Below are positions 12,482-24,135 of a stretch of DNA of 64,000 nucleotides, piece after piece. The DNA comes from Umbilicaria muhlenbergii. Lineage: Eukaryota; Ascomycota; Lecanoromycetes; Umbilicariales; Umbilicariaceae. Below the pieces are notes generated by a model. That model was not told the DNA's origin, did no database searches, and saw only the letters and a program-made list of their open reading frames with translations. The translations under genes and the position numbers were made by a program. The DNA is taken from assembly GCA_000611775.1 (NCBI GenBank), contig KK106981.1, positions 2,541,211 through 2,605,210 on the forward strand. Reading direction: 5' to 3'. How positions within the stretch are numbered: the first letter of the stretch is position 1; the number at the start of each line of letters is the position of its first letter.

Positions 12482-13168
12482 ATGTTGTCAAGTACTGCTC
12501 ACTGTGACTCTTGCAGAAGAGTCAGAATTAATCAATGCTTTATATTATAAGTTAATTCAGCTTGTACTCATTACATGTCACTCTGCAACTCTCATGATCA
12601 ATGCATGATAAAGTCTTCAATTATCATTGTCTTAACCTCTGAGAGATCTGATGTTGTTGTCTCATGTGCACATGTCTATGATGACAGGAGGAATAACAAC
12701 ACACTGTAAATTTATTTTTCTTAATTCTCTTTTATTTTATTTTGTTTAATATGATTATGTCATACTATCTGTCATATATATGATATTTTGTCATACTGTC
12801 ATACTGTCATACTGTCATATTATTGATGTGTTAATTGTGTATAACATTTAACAGCTGATTAATTAATTCTCATGCTGTCATTTCTTTTCAATCATTATTA
12901 ATACTTTTTATGCCCTCTGCAGCTGTTCTTCAACATGAGTCTCTTAACTTTCTTAAAGTCAATATGTGTTAATTCAGTAATTTTAAGAAGCTCATTCAGA
13001 CTCTTGCTGTCTTGTTAAAAAGCACTGCTCATGCTTTTCACATCCTCAACACTCATCAATCTCACTGTCATCAAGAGTATATTGAACTCTTTAAGCAGCA
13101 TCATGTTGAGGAGATGAGATCAAAGGCTTCATTAAATAATAAAGAAGAAAATGAGACAGTGAATGAAT
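12482..13168 (+). pseudogene. Antisense accessory frame of element E (minus copy): Cys block and helical block
   Basis: This copy reads opposite to gag-pol. The first block starts at an ATG at 12482 and keeps the pattern of the sister copy at 49586-49807: several Cys positions, and the shared words AHC.SC, ACT and NSH.QCM. A second block at about 13001-13168 encodes a helical, charged stretch with HQEYIELFKQHHVEEMRS, nearly the same as in the sister copy. Between the blocks is a stretch without coding character, so an intron is possible. The position and order of both blocks are conserved between the two E copies. The product is unknown and this copy is broken. Confidence 0.5.
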
Positions 13169-15220
13169 AATTAATAATGAAATTATTTTCTCATTTCAAC
13201 ATCTGTATCATGCACATGTGACTCATAGTGTTTCTCATAAAGAGTAATATAATTATTATAATCTTTGTCATAATGAATCACCTGAGCATCTTTTGATCAT
13301 GTCATTGTTACTCATTTGAACCAATTAATTCAAGTCATGAATACAATAATGCTGAACAAAGTTGATGAAGTCTTCATACAGCAGGGCATTCATTTATTAA
13401 TGATCATGATGTTATACTGCTCAGTTGAATTTTAGCTTATTTAAGTTGTTAATATGAAACTTCTGAATTTTTGCCTTTGCATTTCAGATGAAGTGAGTTG
13501 ATTCTCATGTGTCATCTCATGCTTAATTTGTTAACTTTCACTTAACAAGATATTAAAGCCTGTTATCATGAACACAGCTGTTCACAATTACTTCAACTTC
13601 TCACTCATCATCTTTATTGAGTAGTAAATTCTTTCTCATCAAGGTGAAGGAGACATGACGTGTGCTTTAAAATGACTTTAATAAAGTGATGTTGAATATA
13701 TTATAAATATTTTGATCCTCTGAGAGGTCAAGTTCATATGATGATCAACTTATCACATATCATACCTTGAATGAGTTGAGTTTTTTCTAATGCAGTTTCT
13801 TCATCTGCTTGTTCACTGACATACTTTTTTCATTAATCAGTATTAAATCACCTTCTTTGAATGTTATCTTCATTCAGTGTTAATTATAGTACTCAGTGTA
13901 TGTTTTATTGACTTATCATAATTTTTTTTAAGTCATAACAATTTAATTCTGAAGCCTCTATGCATTTGCATAAGGTTTTATTTGTTTATGAGAATGCTGT
14001 ATAAACAGCTTACTTAAGCTCATCTGAGAGTTTAACTTTAAATTAAACTGAAAGGGGCTCTTACCTGTAGCAGCATGTATAAAGTTGTTGTATGAGAACT
14101 TAATGCAGAGCAAAAGCTTGACTCAGTTCTCTTATTGCTCATTAATGAATATGTATAAATATACCTTCAGGGACTGATTTTGCCTCTCAGTTTAATCATC
14201 AGTTTGTGAGTGAAAAGCTGTTGATATGTTATAATGACATCATATGTGAAAGCAAAAGCTGATTCATTACTTTAATATAAACAGTTTATCTCTGTTAGTG
14301 ATTAAGGTCTTTAACATGTCATGAAGCTTAACTATGTCTCAAATAAACACTTTAATGAAGTCAGCAACTGTCATCATCTTTTGTATAAGAATATAATAAG
14401 TCATTTTGATTAACTTATCAACTATGATAAAGATTAAGTCTCACATCATACTTTCATATGCACTGCTCAATGACAGGTCTGTAATGAAGTTCATTGTTAT
14501 TATATGTTATGACATTGTTGAGACTGATAATGAGTTCAATAACTTGTATGATTTGTGATGAGCTAACTTCACCTTTTGACATTCAACATAATCATGACAG
14601 TAATGTCATATGTCTCTGACAGCATCAAGTCAGTCATAAAATCACTGCATTAATTTTATAATTCTTGACTTTTTGAAATGACTTACAAAGACATCATCAT
14701 GATACTGACTGATTACTGCATTGTGAAGAGCAGAGTTTTATGAAATGTAAATTTTACTGTTATAATGTATGATGTTATTCTTTTCTTGTCAATATTTTCA
14801 TATATTTGACAATATAAATATCATATTTGATTGCATCTCTGATGTCATGATCATCTCTGAGTTCATGTTTATATTCATATTTGTCATTTCAGACTCAGTT
14901 AAGTTGTTTTTATCCTTAATAGAGGTAATTAATCCCTGTTGTACTTATCATATCAAATCATCTTTCAACTGCTTAGCATAAATCATATATTTAAGTTGTT
15001 TAATAAATATTCTTATATAAGCTGTTATCTCCTCACTTAGAGATGAGTGAGTAGACATGAGTTAAAGCACTTTAACAGTGTCAACAGAAGCATTATCCTC
15101 AATTTAAAAATTAATAAGAATATGATTGTCATTAATGTTCATAATTACAGTGTTTATTATATTATTCTTAATTGAGTGCTGTTTAAATTCTGCATATTTA
15201 AGTTTTCTTATTCAGTCATG

Positions 15221-15580
15221 ACTTGCTTCTCAAGTATATAAGTCATGAACTGCTGATGTTTCAGCTGCATCATCAGCTTCAGTATTCATCATATTAATAT
15301 ATTCATCACAGCTTGCTTCTTGAGCATGTAAATCATAAACTGCTGATGTTTCAGTCATGTCATCAGCTTCAGTATTTATTGTATTAATATATTCATCATG
15401 ATTTACTTCTTGAGTATGTAGGTCATGAACTTTTGATGTTTCAATTATATCATCAGCTTTAATATTCATTGTATTAATATATTCATCATGATTTGCTTCT
15501 TGAGCATGTAAGTCACAGACTGCTGATGTTTTAATTATATCATTAACTTCAGTGTTCATCATACTGATTATATTTCTTAT
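15221..15580 (-). repeat. Four 90-bp tandem units inside pol of element E (minus)
   Basis: Units begin every 90 bp (15221, 15311, 15401, 15491) and encode a 30-residue repeat rich in Asp, Glu, Thr and Met, with words such as DEYINTMN and ETSAVHDLH. It sits between RNase H and integrase. The plus-strand E copy has the same unit at 46561-46845 with about three copies, so the number varies between elements. Confidence 0.85.
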
Positions 15581-18500
15581 GATGAGTATGACATTGTCTT
15601 GTCATAACTTTTATCATACTGAGTGTTTTAACTGCAGCATCATTGCAGCAAGCATGTGTAATTTCTTCTGCATTAACTTATAATTCTTGCTTTCTAAATG
15701 AAAGGACTGTCACACTTTTTCAGCAGCAGTTGAAGTACTGACAGTCTTTGACAGTTCATAATCAGGTCATTTTAATAAATCATTAACAGAGTTCTTCTTG
15801 TTCTCTTGATATGTGACTTTAAAGTCATACTCAGTGAGCTTTTCAACTCACTTGAGCTGCCTTCATGTGAGGTTTGAGGTAATCATAAATCAAACAAGGT
15901 TTGCATAATCAGTCAATATAATGATCAGGTGCCTAGCGCCTTAACAGTAATAATATTAATGATGACAAGAAGCTCTTGCTTATTTATATCATATTAAATC
16001 TTAATATTTAGCAACTTCTTGCTGTAGTAAGTAATTAATAATCAATGCAATTGATCATTAACTTTAAAGTGTTACGTCAAGATTCTGTCAATTGTGAATT
16101 CAGAGGTGTTTATTTCAACCTTCATGAGTTTGTTTTCATTGAAATAATGTAGTAATGAAGTGCTTATAAAGGTCTTCTTTAAATCCTTGAACACTTTCAA
16201 TGCTGCTTCAGAAAGTGAGAAGGAAGTAGGTATGACTGTAAATATAACATTTTTTTATTATAACTCTCCTTTGACTTGTAAATTGCATGCTGAATACTCT
16301 GTACTGAACCTCTGCAATGAGGTCAAGTTGTTTCACTTTCTTTTAATAATAATCTGTTGAGACTGAAGAGAAGAGAGTGAGGTATTCTCAGTTTTTTTTC
16401 TTTTTTTCCTGTTTTCAGGAGATTTAACAGCAGCATTATTATGCAAGAATAATCTTTTATGAATCTTCAAAAGAAGTTCACAAAGCTTAAAAAAACTTGC
16501 AGTTCATGAATATTCTCTGAGAGTAATTATTCTTCAACAGCGTGAATTCTTTCTGAACTCATATATATGTTTTCAGTATTAATTTTAAACCCTAGGAAGT
16601 TCACTTCTATTGTATTAAATGAGCATTTGCTGATTCTAAGGTGAAGATTGTGATGTCATAATGTAATTAATACTTATCATACATGCCTCTTATGCTCAGA
16701 TTTATCTTTGCTGAAGATCAGGATATCATCTAAAAAAAATCATGTGAATTATATTAAGGAACTTGTCAAGAGCCTTATCAATAAAGGCCTGAAATGTAGC
16801 AAGAGCATTCATGAGATTAAAAAACATAATGAGATATTTATACAGTTTGAACTGTGTTCAAAAAGCTGTCTTTCACTCATCTTCAGCCTTGATTCATACT
16901 TAATTATATGCATTCTTGCAGTTCAATTTTATGAATTTCTTGACTCTCTGTAGACAGTTCAACATATCTGATATAAGTAATAAAGGATATCAGTTCTTAA
17001 TAATAATGTCATTTAATTACTTATAATTAATGACTAGTCACAGGCTTTCATCTGATTTAAGTATGAACATGACAGATGAAGCTGCAGGTGATATTAATTT
17101 ATAAATTATGTTTATCTTCATAACATCATCTAAATATACCTTCAGTACATTGAGTTCAGCTGAAGACATTAAGTATAACTTTTTAAATGAAGGTTGCTGC
17201 CTTGATTTCAAGTCAATGACATGATCATGTGAACCTCTTTTAAGTAAAGATTACTTCTCAGTTACCTGAAATATGTCTGTGAAGTCATGATATTCAGGAG
17301 GTAAACTGTCATAAACATTGTTGTACTTTTTGTCATATTGTAATAAGTTTATCTAAAGGGTATATTTTTTTATATCAGTCACTAAGTTCACTGACTCTAT
17401 GAAGTATTCAGTAATGAAAAGATTGTTCATATGTAAAACATTCTTCAATACCTTCTTTTCATCAGTGATGAATACTCAGTGCACAGTAGTATGTTTTAAC
17501 TTTCTTCATAGGAATTTACCTGTATCATAGTAATGATTTAAGTTTGCATGAACTAGAAATGATAACCTGAGGACAAAAGAAGCTGATGTGTTGTCTCATG
17601 TGACAAAAAAGTAATTGTTATAGTGATAAGGTTAACTGTTAATATCATATGTTGTAATCATCAGTATGACAGACTCTGATAGCTCAATCACATTACCTCA
17701 TGCATTGCCTTAAGCCTCATAGGATTCAGTTGATAGGAACAGCTTATTAATAACATTTCATGTAATTGTATTGCTCTGACTGCTGTTGTTGATAATATAT
17801 GAATATTGTAAGGATTTGCTCTTCATATCACTTATTGTTGTTATGTGCAGTTCCACCTTTAGTTACTCTGATATCAGATGTGAGATATCATTAATAATTA
17901 ATAATGAAGCAAATTGAAGGTGATTTGCAAGTTATTTATTCACATTAACTGCAGTGAAGACAGCTGTAGATCATTCAGTTGTATAATCATTTATTCAGTA
18001 ATTAATGACTTTATATTTAATGCAGAGACCTGCTGATCTTCATGTATTCACTTCATTCCTTGAAATAAAGTCTTCTTGTCAGCGTGAGGAAACTGTAAAT
18101 GTTTATGTCATCATCATAATTGTTCTTTCAGTGATTAATAAGTGATTAAAGTTCTGACTCTGATTGCAGTTACTTTTTCAGTAGAAACCTCATGAGTTGT
18201 TTTCTCTTTTATGATTGAATTGAGTGAATTGAGTGCAGGTTGTTTATTATTCAGTGAGAGATTCTTTTCTGTCATAATATGATTTCTGTGTCATATTTTT
18301 ATTTATATCATTAATTTTGTTCTGATGATCCTTTTTAGTGTTTAAGCGGCTTTGAAAGGGTTCATGATTAACAATAACATCAAGATGTGCTGAAATTTTC
18401 TGCATTAATTCAGTTATCTTGCAACCTGCATCAGATCTCAACATCATAATTTAATTAAAACATGATGAGGAAGCCTTGATCATTAATGATCTCAAATGAG

Positions 18501-19364
18501 TATTTCATTAATCTCTTTGTGTGAAGCTGAGAGGAAGCAGTAAAGTTCTGATAATTTATTATATTAAAAGATGATTATATCATTGTTGCAGAATTTAACT
18601 GCATTAAAGATGATGATATTTCATTCATTTATGTCTTCATCAGAGGATAAGTTTTTCTTTAGTATCTTCAAAAAGTTGTTATAAGTGATTTAAGTGTGAT
18701 CATGTTGTTTCTTCTGTTTTTATCAATCACTCATAACTGTTTTCTTGAGGTGAGAGGCTGCTCAGATGATAAAATTTTATTCAGTAAAAAATTACTTCAA
18801 CATCAGCTCTCAGCTTTGATTGATTTCATTTAAATATTTTTAAAGTTTTTATTTAATGACTTTGATGCCTTCTGCATAAAGATGAGGCTCTCATACCTTG
18901 ATGAAGTATTGAAAAAAGGAAGGTGCAATATCTGTTATAACTTAATATCATAATTCATGTGAGAAACCTGCATCATTTTCTGAGTTTATTGTAGTTGAAG
19001 AATTTTCTTACAGATGTTAATTAAGCTCTTAAAGTTTTCTTTTATCATCCTCAAACTTAATTTCTTGTCATATGCATCATAATTATAATCACTGACGCTT
19101 GATGACCTCTTGATTATGAGCAGTGATTGTCTTAAGATTTTTAATGATGTCATCAGAGTTGCCTGCAGTGATATATTCATCATCATTGTTAATGATATCA
19201 GAAGTAAAGGTATCAACAATTAATAATGTAAACCTGTTAATTGAAGGGCTTGCTTCAGCTTAATTATTAACTGTTTCACTGACCTGATGAGATTAAAGTG
19301 TTGATGTCATCATGTTTTATGCTTCTGACATGACTGTTCACCTGAAGGTACTGAGTGATCAGTA

Positions 19365-19648
19365 TGTAAAAAACTGATCTATGATGATTATCATATTTAA
19401 TGTGAACAGGGTGTCATAGGCAGTAAAGTCATGATAAAGTTAATGCAGTGATTATACATCTTTTATTCAGTGAGAAGAACATTAATCACTGAGGAAGAAG
19501 ATCTCTTCCTTCACATGCAAAGTTTTCACTTAATACTCAGGCACTACTCACTGAGTCATCTTATATAAGTAAGTTATAATGATGTATTGTTATACTGTCA
19601 TACTGTTGTACTGTCATATTATCATATCACTATATGATGGCTCTGATA
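19365..19648 (-). repeat. 5' LTR of element E (minus)
   Basis: 284 bp and followed by AAATA. The sequence just inside (19364 leftwards) matches the leader after the 5' LTR of the plus-strand E copy at 42173. The two LTRs of this copy differ in length by 8 bp, caused by a variable number of short GTAC/GTCATACTG repeats. Confidence 0.88.
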
Positions 19649-19653
19649 AAATA

Positions 19654-19861
19654 ATAATATATTATGCAGAAGCTGAAGCCTGTCATTAATAATCACTTTA
19701 ATCATGTCACTCATAAATATTCAGTTCACTTATTTATTGAATATTTATGAATGTTGATCAGTCATTTCACCTGCTTACTTTGTAATAATGTTGTTTATGT
19801 GATGCCTGCACTTTTTAATGAAGGTGTGATATAATTATTAACATGTTTTCCTTCTTCTTTA
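19654..19861. other. Short AT-rich spacer
   Basis: About 200 bp between the E element and the Fot1-like transposon. No frame or repeat was seen. Confidence 0.5.
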
Positions 19862-19908
19862 TAACATAACTCACAGGGCAACACTGCATTATAAATAACA
19901 CTGCACTC
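19862..19908 (+). repeat. Left terminal inverted repeat of the Fot1-like element
   Basis: 47 bp, matched by the reverse complement of 21811-21857. Nearly all differences are transitions. Confidence 0.85.
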
Positions 19909-20002
19909 TTTTCTTCTCCTCTTCCCTCCCCCTACCACCTCACAAAAAATAGAAAATAAACATTGAAACTACTCATTTCTTCACCATAATTGCGTGCATT
20001 CA

Positions 20003-21685
20003 ATGAAGAAAAAAGAGTGTATTCTTAAGGTCATTGAGGTTTATAATGATGTTTTTAAAAATTCAGAAAATCCACCTTTCTACTGTTAAATTGTCACTCA
20101 ATATGACATTTTAGACTGTACATTACAAGGGAGAATTCAGAGCACTCAACAGCTTAAATACATATTCAGCAGTAACATGCTGAGACTATTAATTGTAAAA
20201 GAGAGTTTTATAAAAAGATGAATTATTGTAGCAACAAGATGAGGATGATCATTGTGAATTAAAGATTTATAATCTCTAGCTAAGAATCTTCTTGTAGTGA
20301 AAAAGAATATGATTGACTTGAGTTTTAATTAATATTTAAAATTTCTACAGCATCACTCTGATCTGAAAAGCATCTTCTCTTGTAAGTTAAATCAAGCATG
20401 ATATCTAACAAGCTCTCAAGAAGTCATTGAGTGTTGATTTTAATTATACAACATGATAATTGAGAAGTATGACATCACTATGAAGGACATTTACAATATG
20501 AATGAAAAAAGCATACTGCATAAGGTTATAACATCCTTCAAGATCATTATATCACATATAATGAAGACTGAGAATGTTCAACAGTCAGAGAATAAAGAAT
20601 CAACAACTTTAATAAAATGCATATTCATATGAGGTCAGCATCTTTCACCTATAATAATTTTCAAGGGGAAAAGACTCTTAAAAGAATAATTTCAAGAGGA
20701 GATTATTAAAAGCACTGTTATTGCTGTTTCTGAGAGAAGTTGACCTGACAATGAGCTTGAATTGAAGTGATTAATTAAGGTATTTAAGTTTTATACTGCT
20801 CAACAAACAGCTGAAAAGCGGTTTCTTATCTTGAATAATCATGACTTTTATTGCATCAGTCAATTCATCAATTTTTGTCATGAGAAAGGCATTATTTCAT
20901 TATGTTTACCCCCTCATTCTATGCACTTGTTACAGCCTCTTGATATTGGCATCTTTGAGCTGTTGGTAAAAGCTTATAAAAAGTCAATTGAGAAAAACAG
21001 TCATTCTGAAGGCTGTTATTTTATTGACAAATGAGATTTCTTGAACCACTACTTACAGGTCAGTTCAGAGATTATTATATAAAATAATATTGCCTCTTTT
21101 TGAGCTGCTGCAGAGTTATATCTCTTCAATTCTGCAGCAGTTATAATTAAGCTTCCTCTTTACCCTTAAACTCCTTCAAAACTGATTATTACAGATTTTA
21201 ATGAATACTCTGTCAACTTTATTCTTACACCTTTCAACCCCTCTGAAATCAATGATGTTGTGAATCAGATTCTGAACAGAACTTCACATATGAAACAGCA
21301 TGTGATGCAGCTCAGTAAAGCTGCTATCAAAGCAATTGCAGACTGTATTATACTTGAACATCAAACAAAAGCCCTCACGGAGGCCAATATACAAAAGAGG
21401 AAGCAGCAGACTCAATTTAAGAAAACATATACAAAGTTAAGAAGGATATCAATAAAGAAGAAGACTGAGAAGCTACAGAAGATTAAAGAGAAGAAAAAGC
21501 AGACTCAACTAATTAATCAACAGATTAAGAAAGACTTAGCAGAGCAGAGAAGAATGCTGAAGAAGATAAAACAACTGAAAGCACAAGTCAAGAAGTTAAA
21601 ACAACTGCAGAATAAAAAGAAGAAGCAGACAGTAAAAACAGTTTTAAAGTTTCTGAAATTTATAAATTCTACAGCTTTATTATAA
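20003..21685 (+). pseudogene. Fot1/pogo-like DDE transposase, decayed
   Basis: An ATG at 20003 opens a frame that keeps the same phase to the stop after 21685, about 560 codons, the usual length for this family. The first 100 residues resemble the helix-turn-helix DNA-binding region. The catalytic core follows: a NMNEKS word near residue 166 (usually a DE word), LILNNHD near residue 276 (usually LILDGH) and LPPHSMHLLQPLDIG ending near residue 316. The last two motifs give the 35-residue spacing of a DD35D core. In the first two motifs the catalytic Asp codon now reads Asn (codons at 20501 and 20834), each a G-to-A change, so catalysis would be lost. Premature stops occur (for example at 20087 and just after 21031). 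Residues 420-560 are a Lys/Gln-rich coiled coil (21260-21685), still open. Confidence 0.82.
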
Positions 21686-21790
21686 ACTACAATGCAGAGC
21701 TTCAAAGCTGTTTATTTAAATTAAAATCTGCAGTTCAATTGATGAAATTCTGATTTTCTATTAATGTTTATGTGTATTCATATTTTCCTA

Positions 21791-21803
21791 GGGGGGGGGG
21801 GGG
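21791..21803 (+). repeat. 13-base G homopolymer
   Basis: An unbroken run of 13 G just inside the right end of the Fot1-like element. The corresponding position inside the left end has a C-rich tract (about 19921-19938), so the two may be subterminal repeats. It could form a G-quadruplex. It is unusual in a window where G and C have been eroded. Confidence 0.8.
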
Positions 21804-21810
21804 AGAAAGT

Positions 21811-21857
21811 GAGTGCAGTGTTGCTTATAATATAATGTTGCCTCATGAGTTATGTTA
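21811..21857 (-). repeat. Right terminal inverted repeat of the Fot1-like element
   Basis: 47 bp, the partner of 19862-19908. It is followed by the TA target dinucleotide. Confidence 0.85.
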
Positions 21858-21859
21858 TA

Positions 21860-22200
21860 GTCAGCTGACCTTTATAATATGACTCAGAGTTGATTACATG
21901 AAACATTTACTCCTCTTCAAGTTATTTATCTCTCTAGTTCTGTTTTGATGACCTCTCTTTTTCTGTGAGTGACATGATTACTCATATCACTCTGAAGAGG
22001 AGTCAAGAAATTAGTTTCTCACATCACCCTCAAGAATTTTCAGTGATTCAGCACTATGTCTTCTCTCTTTTGCTGCTCATTTATAAAATCATACTGCCCG
22101 CGGCAGCTTGATCATGAGGTTAAGTTTAAGACATTTATGTGTTGAGTTAAATCTTAAATAACCTCTCTGATTCTGATTGATGACTCACTCATCAGCAGCG
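21860..22200. other. AT-rich spacer, nothing recognised
   Basis: No frame, LTR or repeat was seen. One CCGCGG word at about 22098 keeps CpG. Confidence 0.4.
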
Positions 22201-23490
22201 CATCATACATGATTCAACTTGTGAAGCAGATCAATTATGAACTGCAGAAGTTAATTAAATACTTTATTTTAATGAGCAACAGCTCTGATTTTGCTGAGAT
22301 CACTGAAAATGACCTTCTAAAATTGAATTTTGAAAAACTGAACTTGTATTTGATCATGAACAGTCTCATAAGCTACAGATTCTGTACTGACTGTTAAATC
22401 CTGCAAGTACAAGAACTTCAAGTGTGAAAATCACAACAAATTTTTTAAAATCAACCTCTATCAGAAGAACCTTATTAATGTGCATCATTAATAAGTCAAC
22501 CTCACATGACTGTTAAAAAATATTAACTTAACATTTCAACAAAAGGATCCTGAAGCGGAGTTAAGTAACAAGGCAGAAGAATCAGCAGAATAAGAGAAAA
22601 AGCTGAAATTTTTATCTTCTGACATATAAAGTAAAACTTCATTTCTGAAGCTGTGCATTTCACTCTCACAAGCTCTTCAGATATGTAATATTATAAATCT
22701 AGGAAATTTTTCTGACCTGAATTAAGAAGTGAATGAAGCAGTACTTCAAAAGATTCAGTCTGTGAATCAATTAAACATTATGACTTTGAAGAGAGTCCTT
22801 CAATTCTTACTTCTCACAGTTAAGATAAATCTTGATGAGAGTCACCTTTTAACCTTGTTATCTCTTGATTGAGTCAACATGAAACTGAAACTTGGCCTTG
22901 AGTTCAAAAGTCTTTGAAAGACTGAATTAATCAGCTTAAATATCATCATTTTTCTCTGTGAGTATTTCACATCATATACTAATACATCCCCCGGTGTTCA
23001 TGTTGATCTCAGAGAGGTTGAAGGTTTAATAATCCTCACAATGTGTTACATTGAGTCATGCAATGAACAGCAACTGACAGGGCAAGTCAGGTTTCATGAA
23101 ATTATCAATAAAGTACTTAAGTCTGAATGTACATTGAATTGAGTGTCTGTATATGAAGGCAGCATTATGCATGTGTTTACATCTGACTCTGATGATCTTC
23201 TTGATCACTGTCAGCGCAGGAATGATCACCTTCAATAAAATTAAAGCAATTAACATGCTGAGGAGGCTCATGATACTCAAAGTGAGAAGATATTAATGAC
23301 ACTGAAATTGTTGATGTGCAGTATTATCACTGATTGATTATAATAAGTTGATGAGGAGTTCATGTCATGAATGTGTCAAGATGAATATAATGACCTTGAC
23401 TGTGATGATCATGATTTTGATTATGATCATAAACTCATAAAAGACCTCACGGCTTGTGATAAGAAGTGCAGATATTGCAGAAACTGTGAT
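22201..23490 (+). pseudogene. Unrecognised decayed coding-like stretch
   Basis: Plus-strand sequence with clear coding character for over 1 kb but many breaks. It is mostly free of the low-complexity words of the neighbouring spacers. The first open part (22209-22394) gives a Leu/Lys/Asn-rich 62-residue stretch. Near the end, 23452-23490 encodes ACDKKCRYCRNCD, a tight Cys group that could bind zinc. No reverse transcriptase, integrase, DDE or chromodomain motif was seen, and no LTR or inverted repeat bounds it. It may belong to another transposon type or be a dead host gene. I cannot choose between these. Confidence 0.4.
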
Positions 23491-23813
23491 TATTAAAGTG
23501 ATTAACAAAATTTCACTAATGCTCTAAAGATTGACAGAGTTTGACAACAAGAACACTTTAATAAAATATATTCATTAAAGCATTATCCTGATCAGACTTG
23601 ACATTGAGGAGCTTGAAGAATTAAACTTTCTTTAAAGATCTTTTCCCCTGTCATCAATTGAACAGAAGTGTAAACACGTCATTTCATGTTTCACTCTTAT
23701 CACATTAATGATAAAAATCAAAATGCTGCTTTGATAAAGTGCATGAAATTCTTGATTGACCTGATGATGCAGAAGATGATGTTCAACTTGTGAAGAAACC
23801 TTATGTGACATGT
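23491..23813. other. AT-rich spacer, nothing recognised
   Basis: It follows the coding-like stretch and may be its continuation in poorer condition. No motif was seen. Confidence 0.35.
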
Positions 23814-24135
23814 TTCCTCAACATGTACTCCTCATTTTTATTTGTGAAGAACTCATAAGGTTTTTTAACACCTTCAGCATGTACTTCTCTGAAGCGTACT
23901 CCTCACCTCTATTTGTGAAGGAATTTGTGAAGGAATTCAAGAGGTGTACTTCCTCAACATGTGCTTCCTCAGCACATACTCCTCACCCTTACAGGAGTCA
24001 CAAATTGAGGTGAAGAGTACATGCTAAAAAAGTGCTCCTTACAGAGGTCTTTACAAATTGAGGTGAGTTCTCAGAGGAGTACATGTCAGAGGAGTACATG
24101 CTGAGGAAGTATGTGCTGATGAGTTCATGCTTCAA
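23814..24135. repeat. Inverted and direct repeat cluster
   Basis: Variants of two words recur here: CTTCCTCAACATGTACTCCTC and CACCTCTATTTGTGAAGG, each with small changes. On the left (23814-23990) they occur in one orientation. On the right (23995-24135) their reverse complements follow (TCACAAATTGAGGTGA, GAGGAGTACATGCTGAGGAA). The whole could fold into a long imperfect hairpin centred near 23990. It has no coding capacity of its own and may be a foldback-type element or part of a regulatory repeat. Confidence 0.65.

Larger units (their letters stand above)
11391..19648 (-). mobile_element. Family E (minus copy): complete but broken Ty3/gypsy chromovirus
   Basis: An 8.3-kb element between AAATA copies at 11386-11390 and 19649-19653. 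Its LTRs (11391-11666 and 19365-19648) match those of the plus-strand E copy at 41895-50885, and the internal regions align in the same order. Reading leftwards: gag about 19330-18000, protease and RT about 17700-16550, RNase H about 16300-15780, a 90-bp tandem repeat at 15580-15221, integrase about 14900-13950, chromodomain near 13600, then a 3' region of nearly 2 kb before the 3' LTR. The 3' region carries antisense coding-like blocks (listed separately). There are dozens of breaks. It lacks the 615-bp gag-protease duplication present in the other E copy, as far as I can see. Confidence 0.9.
19862..21857 (+). mobile_element. Fot1/pogo-type DNA transposon, inactive
   Basis: A 1,996-bp element with 47-bp imperfect terminal inverted repeats (19862-19908 and 21811-21857). 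Both begin TAACATAACTCA and end at GCACTC. TA dinucleotides flank both ends (19860-19861 and 21858-21859), as expected for Tc1/mariner-Fot1 transposons that duplicate TA. It contains one transposase frame on the plus strand, listed separately. A pyrimidine-rich tract follows the left repeat and a 13-base G run precedes the right repeat. Size, ends and the DDE signature all fit a fungal Fot1-like family. It is decayed but full length. Confidence 0.88.
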
